Made by a program: the position numbers and the translations under genes
The notes under the pieces: generated by a model
Database searches by the model: none
What the model was told of the DNA's origin: nothing
Seen by the model: the letters and a program-made list of their open reading frames with translations, nothing else
NCBI RefSeq assembly: GCF_000725885.1
Contig: NZ_JODR01000009.1
Coordinates: forward strand, 248,001 to 312,000
DNA length: 64,000 nt
Direction of reading: 5' to 3'
Origin: Streptomyces albus subsp. albus
GTDB taxonomy: Bacteria; Actinomycetota; Actinomycetes; Streptomycetales; Streptomycetaceae
Shown: one piece after another, positions 1-8,727 of the stretch
Position numbering within the stretch: position 1 is the stretch's first letter
How the letters are laid out: the number at the start of each line of letters is the position of its first letter

Positions 1-41
1 TGATCATGTTCGAGCAGAAGATGCGCGAGGTTCTTGGCTAG
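1..41 (+). CDS. C-terminal end of an unidentified gene (partial)
   Basis: An open frame enters from the left edge and stops with TAG at 39-41, encoding a tail that reads IMFEQKMREVLG. Too little is present to name a family. Its stop overlaps the stop of the convergent NUDIX gene by a few bases. It is called only because the frame is open from the edge and the junction looks like a normal tail-to-tail pair. Confidence 0.35.
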   Translation, partial: IMFEQKMREVLG

Positions 42-580
42 CCAGCGGCGCCGGTCGCCTCGTCCAGGAGCAGGTACAGCAGCCCCACCAGACTGCCGCT
101 GCTGACGACCTCACGGCGGTCGATCATTCCGCGGATCTCCGAGATCGGTATCCACTCGATGCGGTCCGTCTCGTTCAGTTCGGTCGGCGGGCCGGCGTAG
201 GTAGCACCGTCGGCGCGGAAGACGTAGTGCTCGGAGTCCGTGATCCCGTTCGCGGGCTGCGCGTACACCAACGGCTTCATGCCATCCACCCGCCAGCCGG
301 TCTCCTCCTCCACCTCGCGGGCGGCAGCCTGTTCCGGAGTCTCGTCGGCCTCGATCAGTCCCATGGGCAGTTCCCAGCCCCAGGTGTCCGTGATGAAGCG
401 GTGCCGCCACAGCATCAGCACTCGCTTCTGCTCGTCCACCACGGCCGCCACCGCCAGGTGCCGCATCTTGACCACGTGGTGTTCCCAGCGTCGGCCGTCG
501 GGCTGCTGGACGTCCACGAGCCACAGGTTGACCCACGGGTTGCTGTAAATCTGGCGCTCACCATGCACTGTCCACCGCAT
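38..580 (-). CDS. NUDIX hydrolase
   Basis: Predicted 180-aa NUDIX-fold pyrophosphohydrolase, probably cytosolic and Mg-dependent, acting on a nucleoside-diphosphate-linked substrate that cannot be named from sequence. The NUDIX box lies at about residues 74-96: Gly74, then Glu80, then the REVEEETGW stretch, which supplies the metal-binding glutamates. The N-terminal part (IYSNPWVNLW, then a strand-rich segment) resembles ADP-ribose pyrophosphatase-like proteins, but that subfamily is only inferred. The frame stays open to about 1003, but the ATG at 578-580 is preferred because GAGAGGGG lies about 10 nt upstream and the domain starts there. Upstream lies decayed mobile DNA, so the gene appears to be monocistronic. 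Confidence 0.85.
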   Translation of the reverse strand: MRWTVHGERQIYSNPWVNLWLVDVQQPDGRRWEHHVVKMRHLAVAAVVDEQKRVLMLWRHRFITDTWGWELPMGLIEADETPEQAAAREVEEETGWRVDGMKPLVYAQPANGITDSEHYVFRADGATYAGPPTELNETDRIEWIPISEIRGMIDRREVVSSGSLVGLLYLLLDEATGAAG

Positions 581-717
581 GAGTCGATGTCCCCTCTCGC
601 CTGCGTCACTCCAGCATGTCACTGCGACGAGAAGCCGTCTGCAAAGCCTGCGACTTCGCGACAGCCTGCGAAGATCTGGCCGAAAGACACCGCCATCCCA
701 GCCTCTCGGTGCTGGCT

Positions 718-1065
718 CTATCGATGTCGCCGGTGGGCAGACCCGGTGGCGGGGAGAGGGGTCGAGGGCGTCGTCTCCGGGCGCGCGACACGACGTGTGG
801 CCGCTGTACTGCGCGCTTGGGCGGCTCGTGCGCGGGGGCTCGGTGCGGGGCGTCGGCTCATACGGTGGATGCGCCAGGCCAGGACCTTGGCGGGGGAGTG
901 TGCGTCGTTCAGGGTGCGTTGGTCGGCGGTTTGCCGGAGAAGGCGGCCGGGATCGTGGCCGGCGGTTTGGGCGTCGGTGAGCGCGGCCGTCAGAGCGTCC
1001 CAAGCCGGGCTGTTGATGATTTGATCCGCGTGTTCGGGGACGGTCTGACGTATGTGGGTCCGCAT
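718..1065 (-). pseudogene. Relaxase-like C-terminal fragment (mobile element relic)
   Basis: A 115-codon open frame contains the segment SPAWDALTAALTDAQTAGHD followed by DPGRLLRQTADQRTLND and VLAWRIHR. From memory this Trp/Ala/Gly-His-Asp pattern recurs near the C-terminus of relaxase/mobilisation proteins on actinomycete plasmids and integrative elements. No nuclease or helicase domain is visible upstream, so if the match is right this is a stranded fragment. It lies between the NUDIX gene and a broken integrase, consistent with a decayed integrated element. It could also be a chance frame; confidence is moderate. Confidence 0.4.
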
Positions 1066-1137
1066 GGCGGGCCGCCGTTGGGCGTGGGGGCTTGCGTCCG
1101 GCGAGCGCGCTCAGGGGTGCTGCTGCGGCTTGCTCGT

Positions 1138-1829
1138 AGACGCCCCGAAGAGGCGCAAGGGCTTGTCGCGCGGCGATGGCCTGCTGTTGATGGTGGCGCT
1201 CTTCGTGCCAGCGGGCCGCGGCCAGACGCGGCCGAAGGTGACCGGCTCTACGCCCTCTTCCACCTGTGCGGCACGCGCGGCCTGCGGCGCGGCGAAGGTG
1301 TCGGTCAGGAGTGGGAGTACGTCGACCTGGAGGCGCGAATCACGCCTGCCAGGGCCATCACGGTCCACGGGTGGGACCCGTACGAGGACGACCCCAAGAC
1401 TGACGGCAGTGCAGCGACGATCGCACTCGACAGCGTCAACGTCGCCGTCCTCCGCGCACACCGAGCGCGGCAGCAGGCTGAGCGCGAAGCAGCGGGCCCC
1501 GCTTGGCAGGAGACCGGCGAGGTCTTCACCAACGAGGACGGCTCAGCCTTCACCCCGAAACAGCATCGGAGGCGCTCCGCCGCATCCTCGCGAGCACCGA
1601 CCTACCCCCCATCACCTTTCGTGATCTCCGTCACGTGGCAGCCACACTCGTCCATGCAGGCGGCGGTGATCTCCACACGATCAAGAAAACGTTGCGCCAC
1701 TCCACCATCCTGCTCACCTCGGACACGTACACGAGCCTGCTCCCAGAGGTCGATCGCAGCGCCGCCGAGGCAGGCGTACGTCTGATCCCCCGCGCACGGT
1801 CGGCGGACGAGGCACACGGCGACGAATAG
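1138..1829 (+). pseudogene. Tyrosine-type phage/AICE integrase, frameshifted remnant
   Basis: The C-terminal catalytic part of a tyrosine recombinase is visible in two frames. The first frame (to about 1560) has RLYALFHL, then GLRRGEGVGQEWEYVDLE, the usual Arg-I region. The match then shifts to the +1 frame near 1555-1565 and continues as TFRDLRHVAATLVHAGG, TIKKTLRHST and SDTYTSLLPEV. These correspond to the His/Arg box II, the LGHSS-like box and the nucleophile Tyr of SDTY. The N-terminal core-binding domain is not recognisable. The coding strand runs toward tRNA-Lys about 185 bp downstream, the usual position of an integrase beside its tRNA attachment site. The frameshift implies it is inactive. 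Confidence 0.75.
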
Positions 1830-2014
1830 CGCCGGGACCTGGCGTCCAGCCGCTCGTTCTCCCCGCAATCTCCCGGTCCGCCCGCCGACGTGCTGGCACA
1901 TCCGCTCATGCATCGCTCACGCACAGCGCCCCGAAACGCCGGAGCGCCCGGACCGATCGTCTCGGTCCGGGCGCTCCCTCGCAGGTCAGAGGGCCGAACC
2001 CTCCCTGCTGGCAG

Positions 2015-2087
2015 TAGGCCGTGTGGGACTCGAACCCACAACCAATGGATTAAAAGTCCACTGCTCTGCCAATTGAGCTAACGGCCC
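2015..2087 (-). tRNA. tRNA-Lys (anticodon UUU)
   Basis: A 73-nt cloverleaf on the minus strand. The acceptor GGGCCGT pairs with ACGGCCT (one G-U), the anticodon loop is CTTTTAA, and the T arm contains GGTTCGAGTCC. CCA is not encoded. The decayed integrase lies on its 3' side, which makes the 3' half the likely old attachment site. Confidence 0.95.
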
Positions 2088-2228
2088 GCACCGAGCAGCA
2101 TAGCCCGCGGGTCGCGCGGGGTTCGAAGGCATTCCGGGTTGCATGCCTTCGGGGCTGTGTTCGGGCACGCTTTCGGCGGGCGGCGGAGGGGGCCACGGCC
2201 CTCGACGAGGGCCGTGGCCGGGGGCTTG

Positions 2229-4466
2229 TCAGCCGTTGCGCTTCCAGCGGGGCTTGTCGGCCCGGCGGTCGGGGGTACGGGGCGCGCCGCGGCCGTAGTT
2301 GGCGCGCTGCTCACCGGTACGGCCCTGGGGGCGGCGGTCGTCGCGCCGGTCGCGGTTGAAGGGGCGGTCGCCATTCCGGAAGCCCTCGCGGCGGAAGGGG
2401 CGCTCCCCGCCGTCGCGGCGCTCACGGTCGCGGCGTACGTCGTCGCGGCGGTAGCCGCCACGGGCACCGTCCCGGCCACCGTCGCGCCGGTCACGGTCGC
2501 GGTCACGATCCCGGTCCCGGCCGTACGAGCGGTCGTCCCGGTCCCGGCCGTAGGAACGGTCGTCACGGTCGCGGCCGTAGGAGCGGTCGTCACGGCCGTA
2601 CGGGCGGTCGTCACGGTCGCGGCGGGCGCCGGAGCGGTCGTTGCCCCGGTCGAAGGAACGACGGTCCCCACGATCCCGGTCGCGGTCGCGGTCCCGGTCG
2701 CGGCCGTACGGGCGGTCGTCGCGGTCGCGGTCGCGCCCGTGGGGGCGGTCACCGCGGTTGCGGTCCCGGCCGTACGGGGGGCGGCCGGGACGGTCGCGCT
2801 CGGCGCGCTCCCGCTCGCGGCGTTCCGCCTCGGCCTTCGCCTCGCGCTCGGCTTCCGCGCGGGCCTCTTCCGCTGCCTGGGCGGCCTCGGCCTCGGCGGC
2901 TGCCGCGACGGCGGCCTCCGGGTCCTCTCCGCGCTCGCGGGCGGCGCGCGCGGTCAGGAGGGTGGCTTCCTCGCGGAGCTCGGCGGCGCGGCGCTGGAGC
3001 TTCTCCAGCTGCCGGCTGAGCTGCTTGGCCTCGCGCTCCGCCTGGCGGGCGGCGTTGGCCGCGGACTCCGCCTGGACCTCGGTCAGGGAACGGGCGCCGG
3101 TGATACGGGCCACATCCTCGTCGAAGACGTCGCCGCGGCCGATGATGTGCCGCGAGGCGTCGACGCCGGCGTCCTCCATCAGGCGGAAGATCTGCCTCCG
3201 CTGGTGGGGCAGGGCCAGCGAGACGACGGTCCCGGACCGGCCGGCCCGCGCGGTGCGGCCGGAGCGGTGCAGGTAGTCCTTGTGGTCGCCGGCGGGGTCG
3301 ACGTTCAGGACGAGGTCGATGCCGTCGACGTGGATGCCGCGGGCCGCGACGTCCGTGGCGACCAGCACGTTGACCTTGCCGCCCTTGAAGTCCTCAAGGG
3401 TGCGGGTGCGGGCGCCCTGGGTCATGCCGCCGTGCAGCGCGTCGGCCCGTACGCCGGACTCGCGGAGCTGCTCGGCGACCCGGTCGGCGCCGAGCTGGGT
3501 GCGGACGAAGATGATCGTGCGGCCCTTGCGGGCGGCGATCGCGGCGGTCACCGGGGCCTTGTCGCGCGGCTTCACGACGAGGACGTGGTGCGTCATCGTC
3601 GTGACCGCGCCCTGGGCCGCGTCCACCTCGTGCGAGACGGGGTCGACGAGGTAGCGCCGGACCAGCGAGTCGATCTCCTTCTCCATCGTCGCGGAGAAGA
3701 GCATCCGCTGGCCGCCCTCGGGCACGAGGTCGAGCAGTTCGGTGACCTCGGGCAGGAAGCCCAGGTCGGCCATCTGGTCGGCCTCGTCGAGGATCGCGGT
3801 CTCGACGTCGTCGAGGGAGCAGGAGCCGCGGGTGATCAGGTCGCGCAGCCGGCCCGGAGTGGCGACGAGGATGTCGACGCCCCGCTCCAGCGCGGTGATC
3901 TGGTTGGCCATGGAGGTGCCGCCGCACACGACCTTGAGCTTGAGGCCGAGGGTGTCGCCGTACGGCTGGAGCGCGTCGGAGACCTGCATGGCCAGCTCAC
4001 GGGTGGGGGTGAGGATGACGCCGCGGGGCCGCTTGCGCGCGGTGCGGCCACCGCTGAGCCGGGCGAGGAGCGGCAGGCCGAAGGAGAGGGTCTTGCCGGA
4101 GCCGGTGCGGCCCCGGCCGAGCACGTCCTTGCCGGCGAGCGCGTCGGGGATGGTGGCGGCCTGGATGGGGAACGGCGTGGTCACACCGTTCTGGGCGAGC
4201 TTCCGCACGACGGCCTCGGGCAGCCCGAGGTCGGCGAACGTGATCCCCGCCTCGTCGGCGTCGGAGTCCGAGCCGGACTCGGTGTCGGCGTCGGCTTCGG
4301 CGGCGCTGTCTTCGGCGTCGATGCCGGCGTCCGCGTCGACGTCATCGGTGATGACGCCGACCACGGCGGCCTCGACGGTCTCGGCGACCGCTTCGTCGGT
4401 GACGACCGCGTCGTCGGTGGGTTCCGTCGGCATGGGCTCGACGGTTTCAGAGAGGGTGACGGACAT
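2229..4466 (-). CDS. DEAD-box ATP-dependent RNA helicase with basic/acidic repeat tail
   Basis: A 745-aa RNA helicase of the RhlE/DeaD-like group, probably unwinding mRNA or rRNA duplexes in the cytosol. The first ~75 residues are acidic and low-complexity. Then come the Q motif (FADLGLPEAVV), Walker A GRTGSGKT (~119-126), PTRELA, TPGR, LDEADQMADLGF (~224), SAT, and the second RecA domain with IIFVRTQ and VATDVAARGI and HRSGRTARAGRSG. A Glu/Ala-rich coiled segment follows, then a long tail of RDRDDRSYGR-type repeats encoded by near-tandem 15-18 bp units at about 2440-2790, ending in PRWKRNG. Such tails bind RNA and favour condensates in related proteins (inference). The ATG at 4464-4466 is chosen because GGAAGG lies 12 nt upstream; the frame is open further 5'. 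Confidence 0.93.
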   Translation of the reverse strand: MSVTLSETVEPMPTEPTDDAVVTDEAVAETVEAAVVGVITDDVDADAGIDAEDSAAEADADTESGSDSDADEAGITFADLGLPEAVVRKLAQNGVTTPFPIQAATIPDALAGKDVLGRGRTGSGKTLSFGLPLLARLSGGRTARKRPRGVILTPTRELAMQVSDALQPYGDTLGLKLKVVCGGTSMANQITALERGVDILVATPGRLRDLITRGSCSLDDVETAILDEADQMADLGFLPEVTELLDLVPEGGQRMLFSATMEKEIDSLVRRYLVDPVSHEVDAAQGAVTTMTHHVLVVKPRDKAPVTAAIAARKGRTIIFVRTQLGADRVAEQLRESGVRADALHGGMTQGARTRTLEDFKGGKVNVLVATDVAARGIHVDGIDLVLNVDPAGDHKDYLHRSGRTARAGRSGTVVSLALPHQRRQIFRLMEDAGVDASRHIIGRGDVFDEDVARITGARSLTEVQAESAANAARQAEREAKQLSRQLEKLQRRAAELREEATLLTARAARERGEDPEAAVAAAAEAEAAQAAEEARAEAEREAKAEAERRERERAERDRPGRPPYGRDRNRGDRPHGRDRDRDDRPYGRDRDRDRDRDRGDRRSFDRGNDRSGARRDRDDRPYGRDDRSYGRDRDDRSYGRDRDDRSYGRDRDRDRDRDRRDGGRDGARGGYRRDDVRRDRERRDGGERPFRREGFRNGDRPFNRDRRDDRRPQGRTGEQRANYGRGAPRTPDRRADKPRWKRNG

Positions 4467-4812
4467 GCGTGATGCGAACCTTCCGGAGTCACTGGCACGC
4501 GCCCATAACTCCGTGAACACGCAAGAAACCGCCTCGATGCGGTCAGCCACGGCAGGAGAGAACGCGCCACACGGCGCGCTGTGAGATGGCGCCGGGCAAA
4601 TGGGATCAAACGATCTACCAGCATACGCGGCCCGCACACCGGCTTGCAAACGAGCCCCCGAAGCCACCCGCGCACCGACCAACGGTACCGGCCGGGCACC
4701 TCACCGGACCGCCCCGGACGACGGCCCGTCGGCGAACCCTCCGGGGACCCGTCCGGCGGACGAGCAGCGGGTGGGCGGCGGAGGGCGGCGACGGGCCGCA
4801 GCGGGCCGCTGC
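4467..4812. other. Intergenic region upstream of the helicase
   Basis: About 350 bp between the helicase start and the stop of the lipoprotein gene. It must hold the helicase promoter. The part nearest the helicase is unusually A/T-containing for this genome. I see no convincing gene, RNA or terminator in it. Confidence 0.4.
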
Positions 4813-5529
4813 TCACGTCGGATAGGGCTGGGTACGGCGGGAGAAGGTGCTGTCCGGGCCGCCGGGCGCGGCGGTGGTCCGGGTCGGTTCCGGGTCCGGG
4901 TCGGGCTTGCTGGGGGTGGGGCTGGGCGGGGCCGTCGGGGAGCCGGAACCGCCGCCACTGCCCCCGCCGGGGCCTCCGGCACCGCCCGTACCGCCCACGC
5001 CGCCGGTCGGGCCGGGCCGGGGCGGCCGGTCGCCGCCGGGGGACGAGCCGGTCGAGCCGGAGCCGCCGGACGCCGCCGATCCCTCGTCGCCGTCGTCACG
5101 GCCGTCGCCGTCCCGGTCCCCGCCGTGCTCGTCGTCACCCTTGCCGCTCTTGCCGCTTTTGCCGTGCTTGCCGTGTTTCCCGTGCTTGCCGCCCTTGCCG
5201 TCCCGGTCGTCGCCGTCGCGCCCGCGGCCGTCGCGGTCCTTGCCGCCACGGCCGTCGCCGCGGTCGCCCTCGCGGTGTCCGGTGCCGCCGGGGCCGCTGT
5301 CGGGTTCGACGGCGCTGCCGTGGTCGTCGCTGCGGCTGCCCACCGGTGCGGTGCCGCCCTCGCCCGGGTCGTCGGCGCCCTGCACCGTCATGCAGCCGCT
5401 GAGCGAGGAGACCGCCGCGAACATCAGCACGCCGACGGTGGTCCGGGCGAGGAGGCCGACGTGGGGCGCGGGCGCCGCGCCGGGGACGGCACGGGAAGCA
5501 GAACGGGAGGCGGTACGGGATCGGCGCAC
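4813..5529 (-). CDS. Low-complexity putative lipoprotein
   Basis: A 238-aa protein with an N-terminal Arg/Ser/Ala region, a hydrophobic segment (VGVLMFAAV) and a lipobox LSGC with Cys46, so it is predicted to be lipidated on the outer face of the membrane. The mature part has no recognised domain. It runs through an Asp/Gly/Arg-rich region, a GKHGKHGKHGKSGKSGKG repeat, a Gly-rich block and a Pro/Ser/Thr-rich tail ending in QPYPT. The His/Asp-rich stretch could bind metal or wall polymer, but that is speculation. The GTG start at 5527-5529 has AGGAGG 8-9 nt upstream. It lies between the helicase and the metallopeptidase, all on the minus strand, with gaps that suggest separate transcription. 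Confidence 0.75.
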   Translation of the reverse strand: MRRSRTASRSASRAVPGAAPAPHVGLLARTTVGVLMFAAVSSLSGCMTVQGADDPGEGGTAPVGSRSDDHGSAVEPDSGPGGTGHREGDRGDGRGGKDRDGRGRDGDDRDGKGGKHGKHGKHGKSGKSGKGDDEHGGDRDGDGRDDGDEGSAASGGSGSTGSSPGGDRPPRPGPTGGVGGTGGAGGPGGGSGGGSGSPTAPPSPTPSKPDPDPEPTRTTAAPGGPDSTFSRRTQPYPT

Positions 5530-5744
5530 GGCGGGGACCTCCTGCGCTGGGCTTCGGCAAGTGCCGTGCCCAACTCCCCATCACCCCATCAGGTCACGCC
5601 CCACAGCGTGCACGGCGCCCCGTGCAGCGCGCACGCACCACGTATGCGCCCCGCTCCTTCCCCGCCCCGCGAGCCCCGAGCCGACGCGGGCCCGGAGCCG
5701 TGTCGGCCCCGCAAGCCGCGCGCACCAGAGCCGGCGCCCCCGGC

Positions 5745-6110
5745 TCAGCCGTAGCCCAGCTCGTGGAGCCGTTCGTCGTCGATGCCGAAGTGGTGCGCGA
5801 TCTCGTGGACGACGGTGATCTCGACCTCTTCCACGACGCCCTCCCGGCTGCCGTCGTGGTCCCGCTCGACCAACCGCAGTGTCGGCCCCCGGTAGACGGT
5901 GATGCGGTCCGGCAGGACGCCCGCGTACCACTCGCCGCGTTCGGTCAGCGGTGTGCCCTCGTACAGGCCGAGCAGTTCGGGGTCGTCGGCCGCGGGTTCG
6001 TCCTCGACGAAGACCGCCACGTTGTCCATCAGTCTGGTCAGTTCGGGCGGTATCCGGTCGAGCGCCTCGGCGACCAGTTCCTCGAACTCCTCACGCGTCA
6101 TCTCCAGCAC
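5745..6110 (-). CDS. Small zincin-like metallopeptidase family protein
   Basis: About 121 aa (118 if the internal ATG is used). It matches the conserved actinobacterial 'metallopeptidase family' of roughly 115-120 aa. The zinc motif HEIAHHFGI is near the C-terminus, with ELGYG at the end. The N-terminal half contains EEFEELVAEALDRIPPELT and a DNVAVFVEDEP stretch. No signal peptide is visible, so it is probably cytosolic; the physiological substrate of the family is unknown. The GTG at 6108-6110 (MLEMTREEF) is preferred over the ATG at 6099-6101 because a start there leaves no room for a ribosome-binding site. The gene is divergent from the phosphoesterase, about 250 bp away. Confidence 0.85.
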   Translation of the reverse strand: MLEMTREEFEELVAEALDRIPPELTRLMDNVAVFVEDEPAADDPELLGLYEGTPLTERGEWYAGVLPDRITVYRGPTLRLVERDHDGSREGVVEEVEITVVHEIAHHFGIDDERLHELGYG

Positions 6111-6360
6111 GCGCCCATTGTCGGCCAGTCCGCCGCCCGGCGCCCCACCCCGGCACCGGCCTCCGTCCCGTCCCGGCGAAGTCCTGGCGGAGACCCGGCG
6201 GAGACCCGGCGGGGATCGTCCCCGCGGGACCGTCCGCACCGCCGGCCGGGTGCGTGCCCCACCCGTACGCCGTGCCACTCCCCACCCGTACGCCGCATCC
6301 CGTCCCATCCGTACGACGCGCCACGCATACGGACGCCGCACAAGGGGCATACCGGCCGAC

Positions 6361-8001
6361 ATGGCCAGCGTTGGCAGCACGCCGTTGCGGGCACGGACGA
6401 GCCGGTTGCGCCGGGCCGTCGCCCGGGTCACCGCCCTGCTGACCGCGCCCGGCCCGCACCCCTGGCGACGGGCGGCCGGACTGGTCGCCGTCACGCTGCT
6501 GGGGGCCTGGCTGGGGCTGCTCGTCGTGGGGAACGTACGCACCCCGGTCGGCCCGGTCGACACCACGATGACCCTGCGCCCCTCCCTCACCGGCGGCACC
6601 AAGGTGAACGTGTCCCCGCTCGGCGCCCTCGAACTGAGCAGTCACGCCGCGCCGCTGCGGCTGGACGTGGACGTGGACCAACTGGACCAGCAGCGCGCCG
6701 CCGCCCTCGTCAACCACCCCGAGCGGATCGAGGGCCTGGAGGAGGAGATCTCCGGCGACGTCCGGTCCGGTGCCCTCGACCTGGGGCTGCGCTCGACCGT
6801 CGCGGTGCTCACCGGCTCCTGCGCGCTCGCCCTCGCCGTCTACCGCCGCCCGCGCACCGCCCTGGCCGCCGGCGGCCTCTCCCTCGCCCTGCTGGTGGCC
6901 TCCGGCGCCACCGCGGCGGCCACCTGGAACCCGAAGTCCGTGCTGGAGCCGAAGTTCTCCGGACTGCTGGCCAGCGCCCCGCAGGTGGTGGGGACGGCCC
7001 GCAGCATCGCCACCGAGTTCGACGTCTACCAGAAGGAGTTGGCCCGCCTGGTGACCAACGTCACCAAGCTCTACGACGCGACCTCCACCCTCCCCGCCTA
7101 CCAGCCCGACCCCTCCACGACCCGGGTGCTGCCCGTCTCCGACATCCACCTCAACCCCGCCGCCTGGCACATCATCCGCTCCCTGGTCGAGCAGTACGAC
7201 ATCGACGTGATCATCGACAGCGGCGACACCATGGACCACGGCACCGCCGCCGAGAACGGCTTCCTCGACCCCATCCCCGACCTGGGTGCCCCGTACGTGT
7301 GGGTACGCGGCAACCACGACTCCGCCACCACCCAGCGCGCCGTCGGGAAACTGGGCGGCCGGGACGGGGCGCGGGTGCACGTACTGGACGAGGGGAAACC
7401 GGTCGACGTCGCCGGGCTGCGCATCGCCGGCTGGGGCGACCCGCAGTTCACCCCCGACCGGTCCGTCGTCCCCGAGGGCGACCCGGCGGAACGGGCGAAG
7501 GGCCGCAAGCTGGCCGCAGCGCTGCGGGCCCAGCGCGCGGCCCGCACCCCCGTGGACATCGCCGTCGGCCACAACCCGCAGCTCGCCAAGGAGACCGACG
7601 GCCTGGTCCCGCTGGCCCTCGCCGGGCACACCCACAACCGGCGCACGGAGATGCTGCCGCACGGCACCCGGCTGATGACCCAGGGTTCGACCGGCGGCAG
7701 CGGGCTGCGCGCCGTCGAGGGCGCCGAGCCGGACAAGGTGCAGGCGTCCGTGCTCTACCTGGACCGGGACACCGACCGGCTTCAGGCGTGGGACGAGATC
7801 ACCCTCGGCGGGCTGGGCCTGTCGAAGGCGGAAGTCTCCCGCCACCTCCCGGAGGACATGGAACCGGGCGCCTCGCCGTCAACGTCACCGTCCGGGTCAC
7901 CCTCGCCCGCTGGGTCGCCGTCGCCCGCTGGATCGCCGTCGCCGTCACCCGCCGGGCCCAGCGGCACTGCCACTCGGTCGAGCCCGGCGACAGGCCGCTG
8001 A
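6361..8001 (+). CDS. Membrane-anchored metallophosphoesterase
   Basis: A 546-aa calcineurin-like phosphoesterase. The N-terminal third has one transmembrane segment near residues 40-60 (VAVTLLGAWLGLLVV) and two more around 145-190, with the intervening part probably extracytoplasmic. The catalytic domain follows: SDIHLNP (Asp261/His263), SGDTMDHG, RGNHDS and AGHTHNRR, the dinuclear-metal ligands of the family. The last ~45 residues are a Ser/Pro/Gly repeat (SPSPAG units), possibly a wall-spanning or disordered tail. The substrate is unknown; phosphodiesters of the envelope are plausible. The ATG at 6361 is used, with AAGGGG about 15 nt upstream. Confidence 0.85.
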   Translation: MASVGSTPLRARTSRLRRAVARVTALLTAPGPHPWRRAAGLVAVTLLGAWLGLLVVGNVRTPVGPVDTTMTLRPSLTGGTKVNVSPLGALELSSHAAPLRLDVDVDQLDQQRAAALVNHPERIEGLEEEISGDVRSGALDLGLRSTVAVLTGSCALALAVYRRPRTALAAGGLSLALLVASGATAAATWNPKSVLEPKFSGLLASAPQVVGTARSIATEFDVYQKELARLVTNVTKLYDATSTLPAYQPDPSTTRVLPVSDIHLNPAAWHIIRSLVEQYDIDVIIDSGDTMDHGTAAENGFLDPIPDLGAPYVWVRGNHDSATTQRAVGKLGGRDGARVHVLDEGKPVDVAGLRIAGWGDPQFTPDRSVVPEGDPAERAKGRKLAAALRAQRAARTPVDIAVGHNPQLAKETDGLVPLALAGHTHNRRTEMLPHGTRLMTQGSTGGSGLRAVEGAEPDKVQASVLYLDRDTDRLQAWDEITLGGLGLSKAEVSRHLPEDMEPGASPSTSPSGSPSPAGSPSPAGSPSPSPAGPSGTATRSSPATGR

Positions 8002-8113
8002 GGGCGGCGGGGCAGCCCCTTGCCGCCCGAATATGTTTTGGCGAACCGTCCGCACATCCCATATGCTGCCCACGCCTGCCGAAGCGCTGTTCACGCGCCC
8101 GGCCGGGCCGCAC

Positions 8114-8189
8114 GCCCTCATCGTCTAGCGGCCCAGGACGCCGCCCTTTCAAGGCGGTAGCACGGGTTCGAATCCCGTTGGGGGCACCA
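8114..8189 (+). tRNA. tRNA-Glu (anticodon UUC)
   Basis: Acceptor GCCCTCA pairs with TGGGGGC, the anticodon loop is CTTTCAA, and the T arm carries GGTTCGAATCC. A 3' CCA is encoded. It is the first of three tRNA genes that probably form one cluster ending at the hairpin near 8600. Confidence 0.96.
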
Positions 8190-8423
8190 CCGCACCACCC
8201 CGAAGCCTCCGACCCGCTCCGCGCCGGTCGGAGGCTTCCGTGCTGTCGGCTCCGTGCACCCCTCCCCGCTCCCCCGCCCCGCGGCGACCGGTACGGGACA
8301 GCCCCTCGGGTCTGTTACTCTTTTCCGGCGACGTCACCCCTGCTGGGGAGGCCCACAAGGCCCTCCGCAAAGCGGTTGGGAGCACACGTCGCACTGTGCG
8401 AGACTGGAGCTCGCACAAAGCTT

Positions 8424-8498
8424 GGTCCTGTGGAGCAGTTTGGAGTGCTCGCCACCCTGTCAAGGTGGAGGCCGCGGGTTCAAATCCCGTCAGGACCG
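8424..8498 (+). tRNA. tRNA-Asp (anticodon GUC), copy 1
   Basis: 75 nt. The acceptor GGTCCTG pairs with CAGGACC, and the anticodon stem-loop CCACC-CTGTCAA-GGTGG shows GUC. Its sequence is identical to the copy at 19702-19776. Confidence 0.96.
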
Positions 8499-8502
8499 CT
8501 GC

Positions 8503-8576
8503 GGCTGGGTAGCTCAGTTGGTACGAGCGTCCGCCTGAAAAGCGGAAGGTCGCCGGTTCGACCCCGGCCCCAGCCA
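8503..8576 (+). tRNA. tRNA-Phe (anticodon GAA)
   Basis: 74 nt. The acceptor GGCTGGG pairs with CCCAGCC, the anticodon loop is CTGAAAA, and the T arm carries GGTTCGACCCC. It starts 4 nt after tRNA-Asp, so the two are co-transcribed. Confidence 0.96.
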
Positions 8577-8595
8577 CCGCAGCCCGAGAGGGCGG

Positions 8596-8629
8596 AGCCC
8601 CCTTCGATTCGCGTCGGAGGGGGCTTCTT
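8596..8629 (+). terminator. Terminator after the Glu-Asp-Phe tRNA cluster
   Basis: An 8-bp perfect stem, AGCCCCCT with AGGGGGCT, is followed by TCTTC. It lies 20 nt past tRNA-Phe. Confidence 0.7.
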
Positions 8630-8727
8630 CGTGTCCGCCGGGCGGGGTGGGTGGTACCTGAGGAGGACGCCCGCAGATCCGCATCTGTGGGGACGGCACG
8701 GCGTCGGCGGCTGCCTACTGTGGCGGC

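Noticed and set aside
38..1003. Longer NUDIX protein starting near 1003
   Set aside because: The extra ~140 residues are Arg/Pro-rich shadow sequence and the ribosome-binding site fits the ATG at 580.
2139..4472. A long Val/Ala-rich frame opposite the DEAD-box helicase
   Set aside because: It is the complement of the Arg/Asp repeat region; the helicase motifs decide the coding strand.
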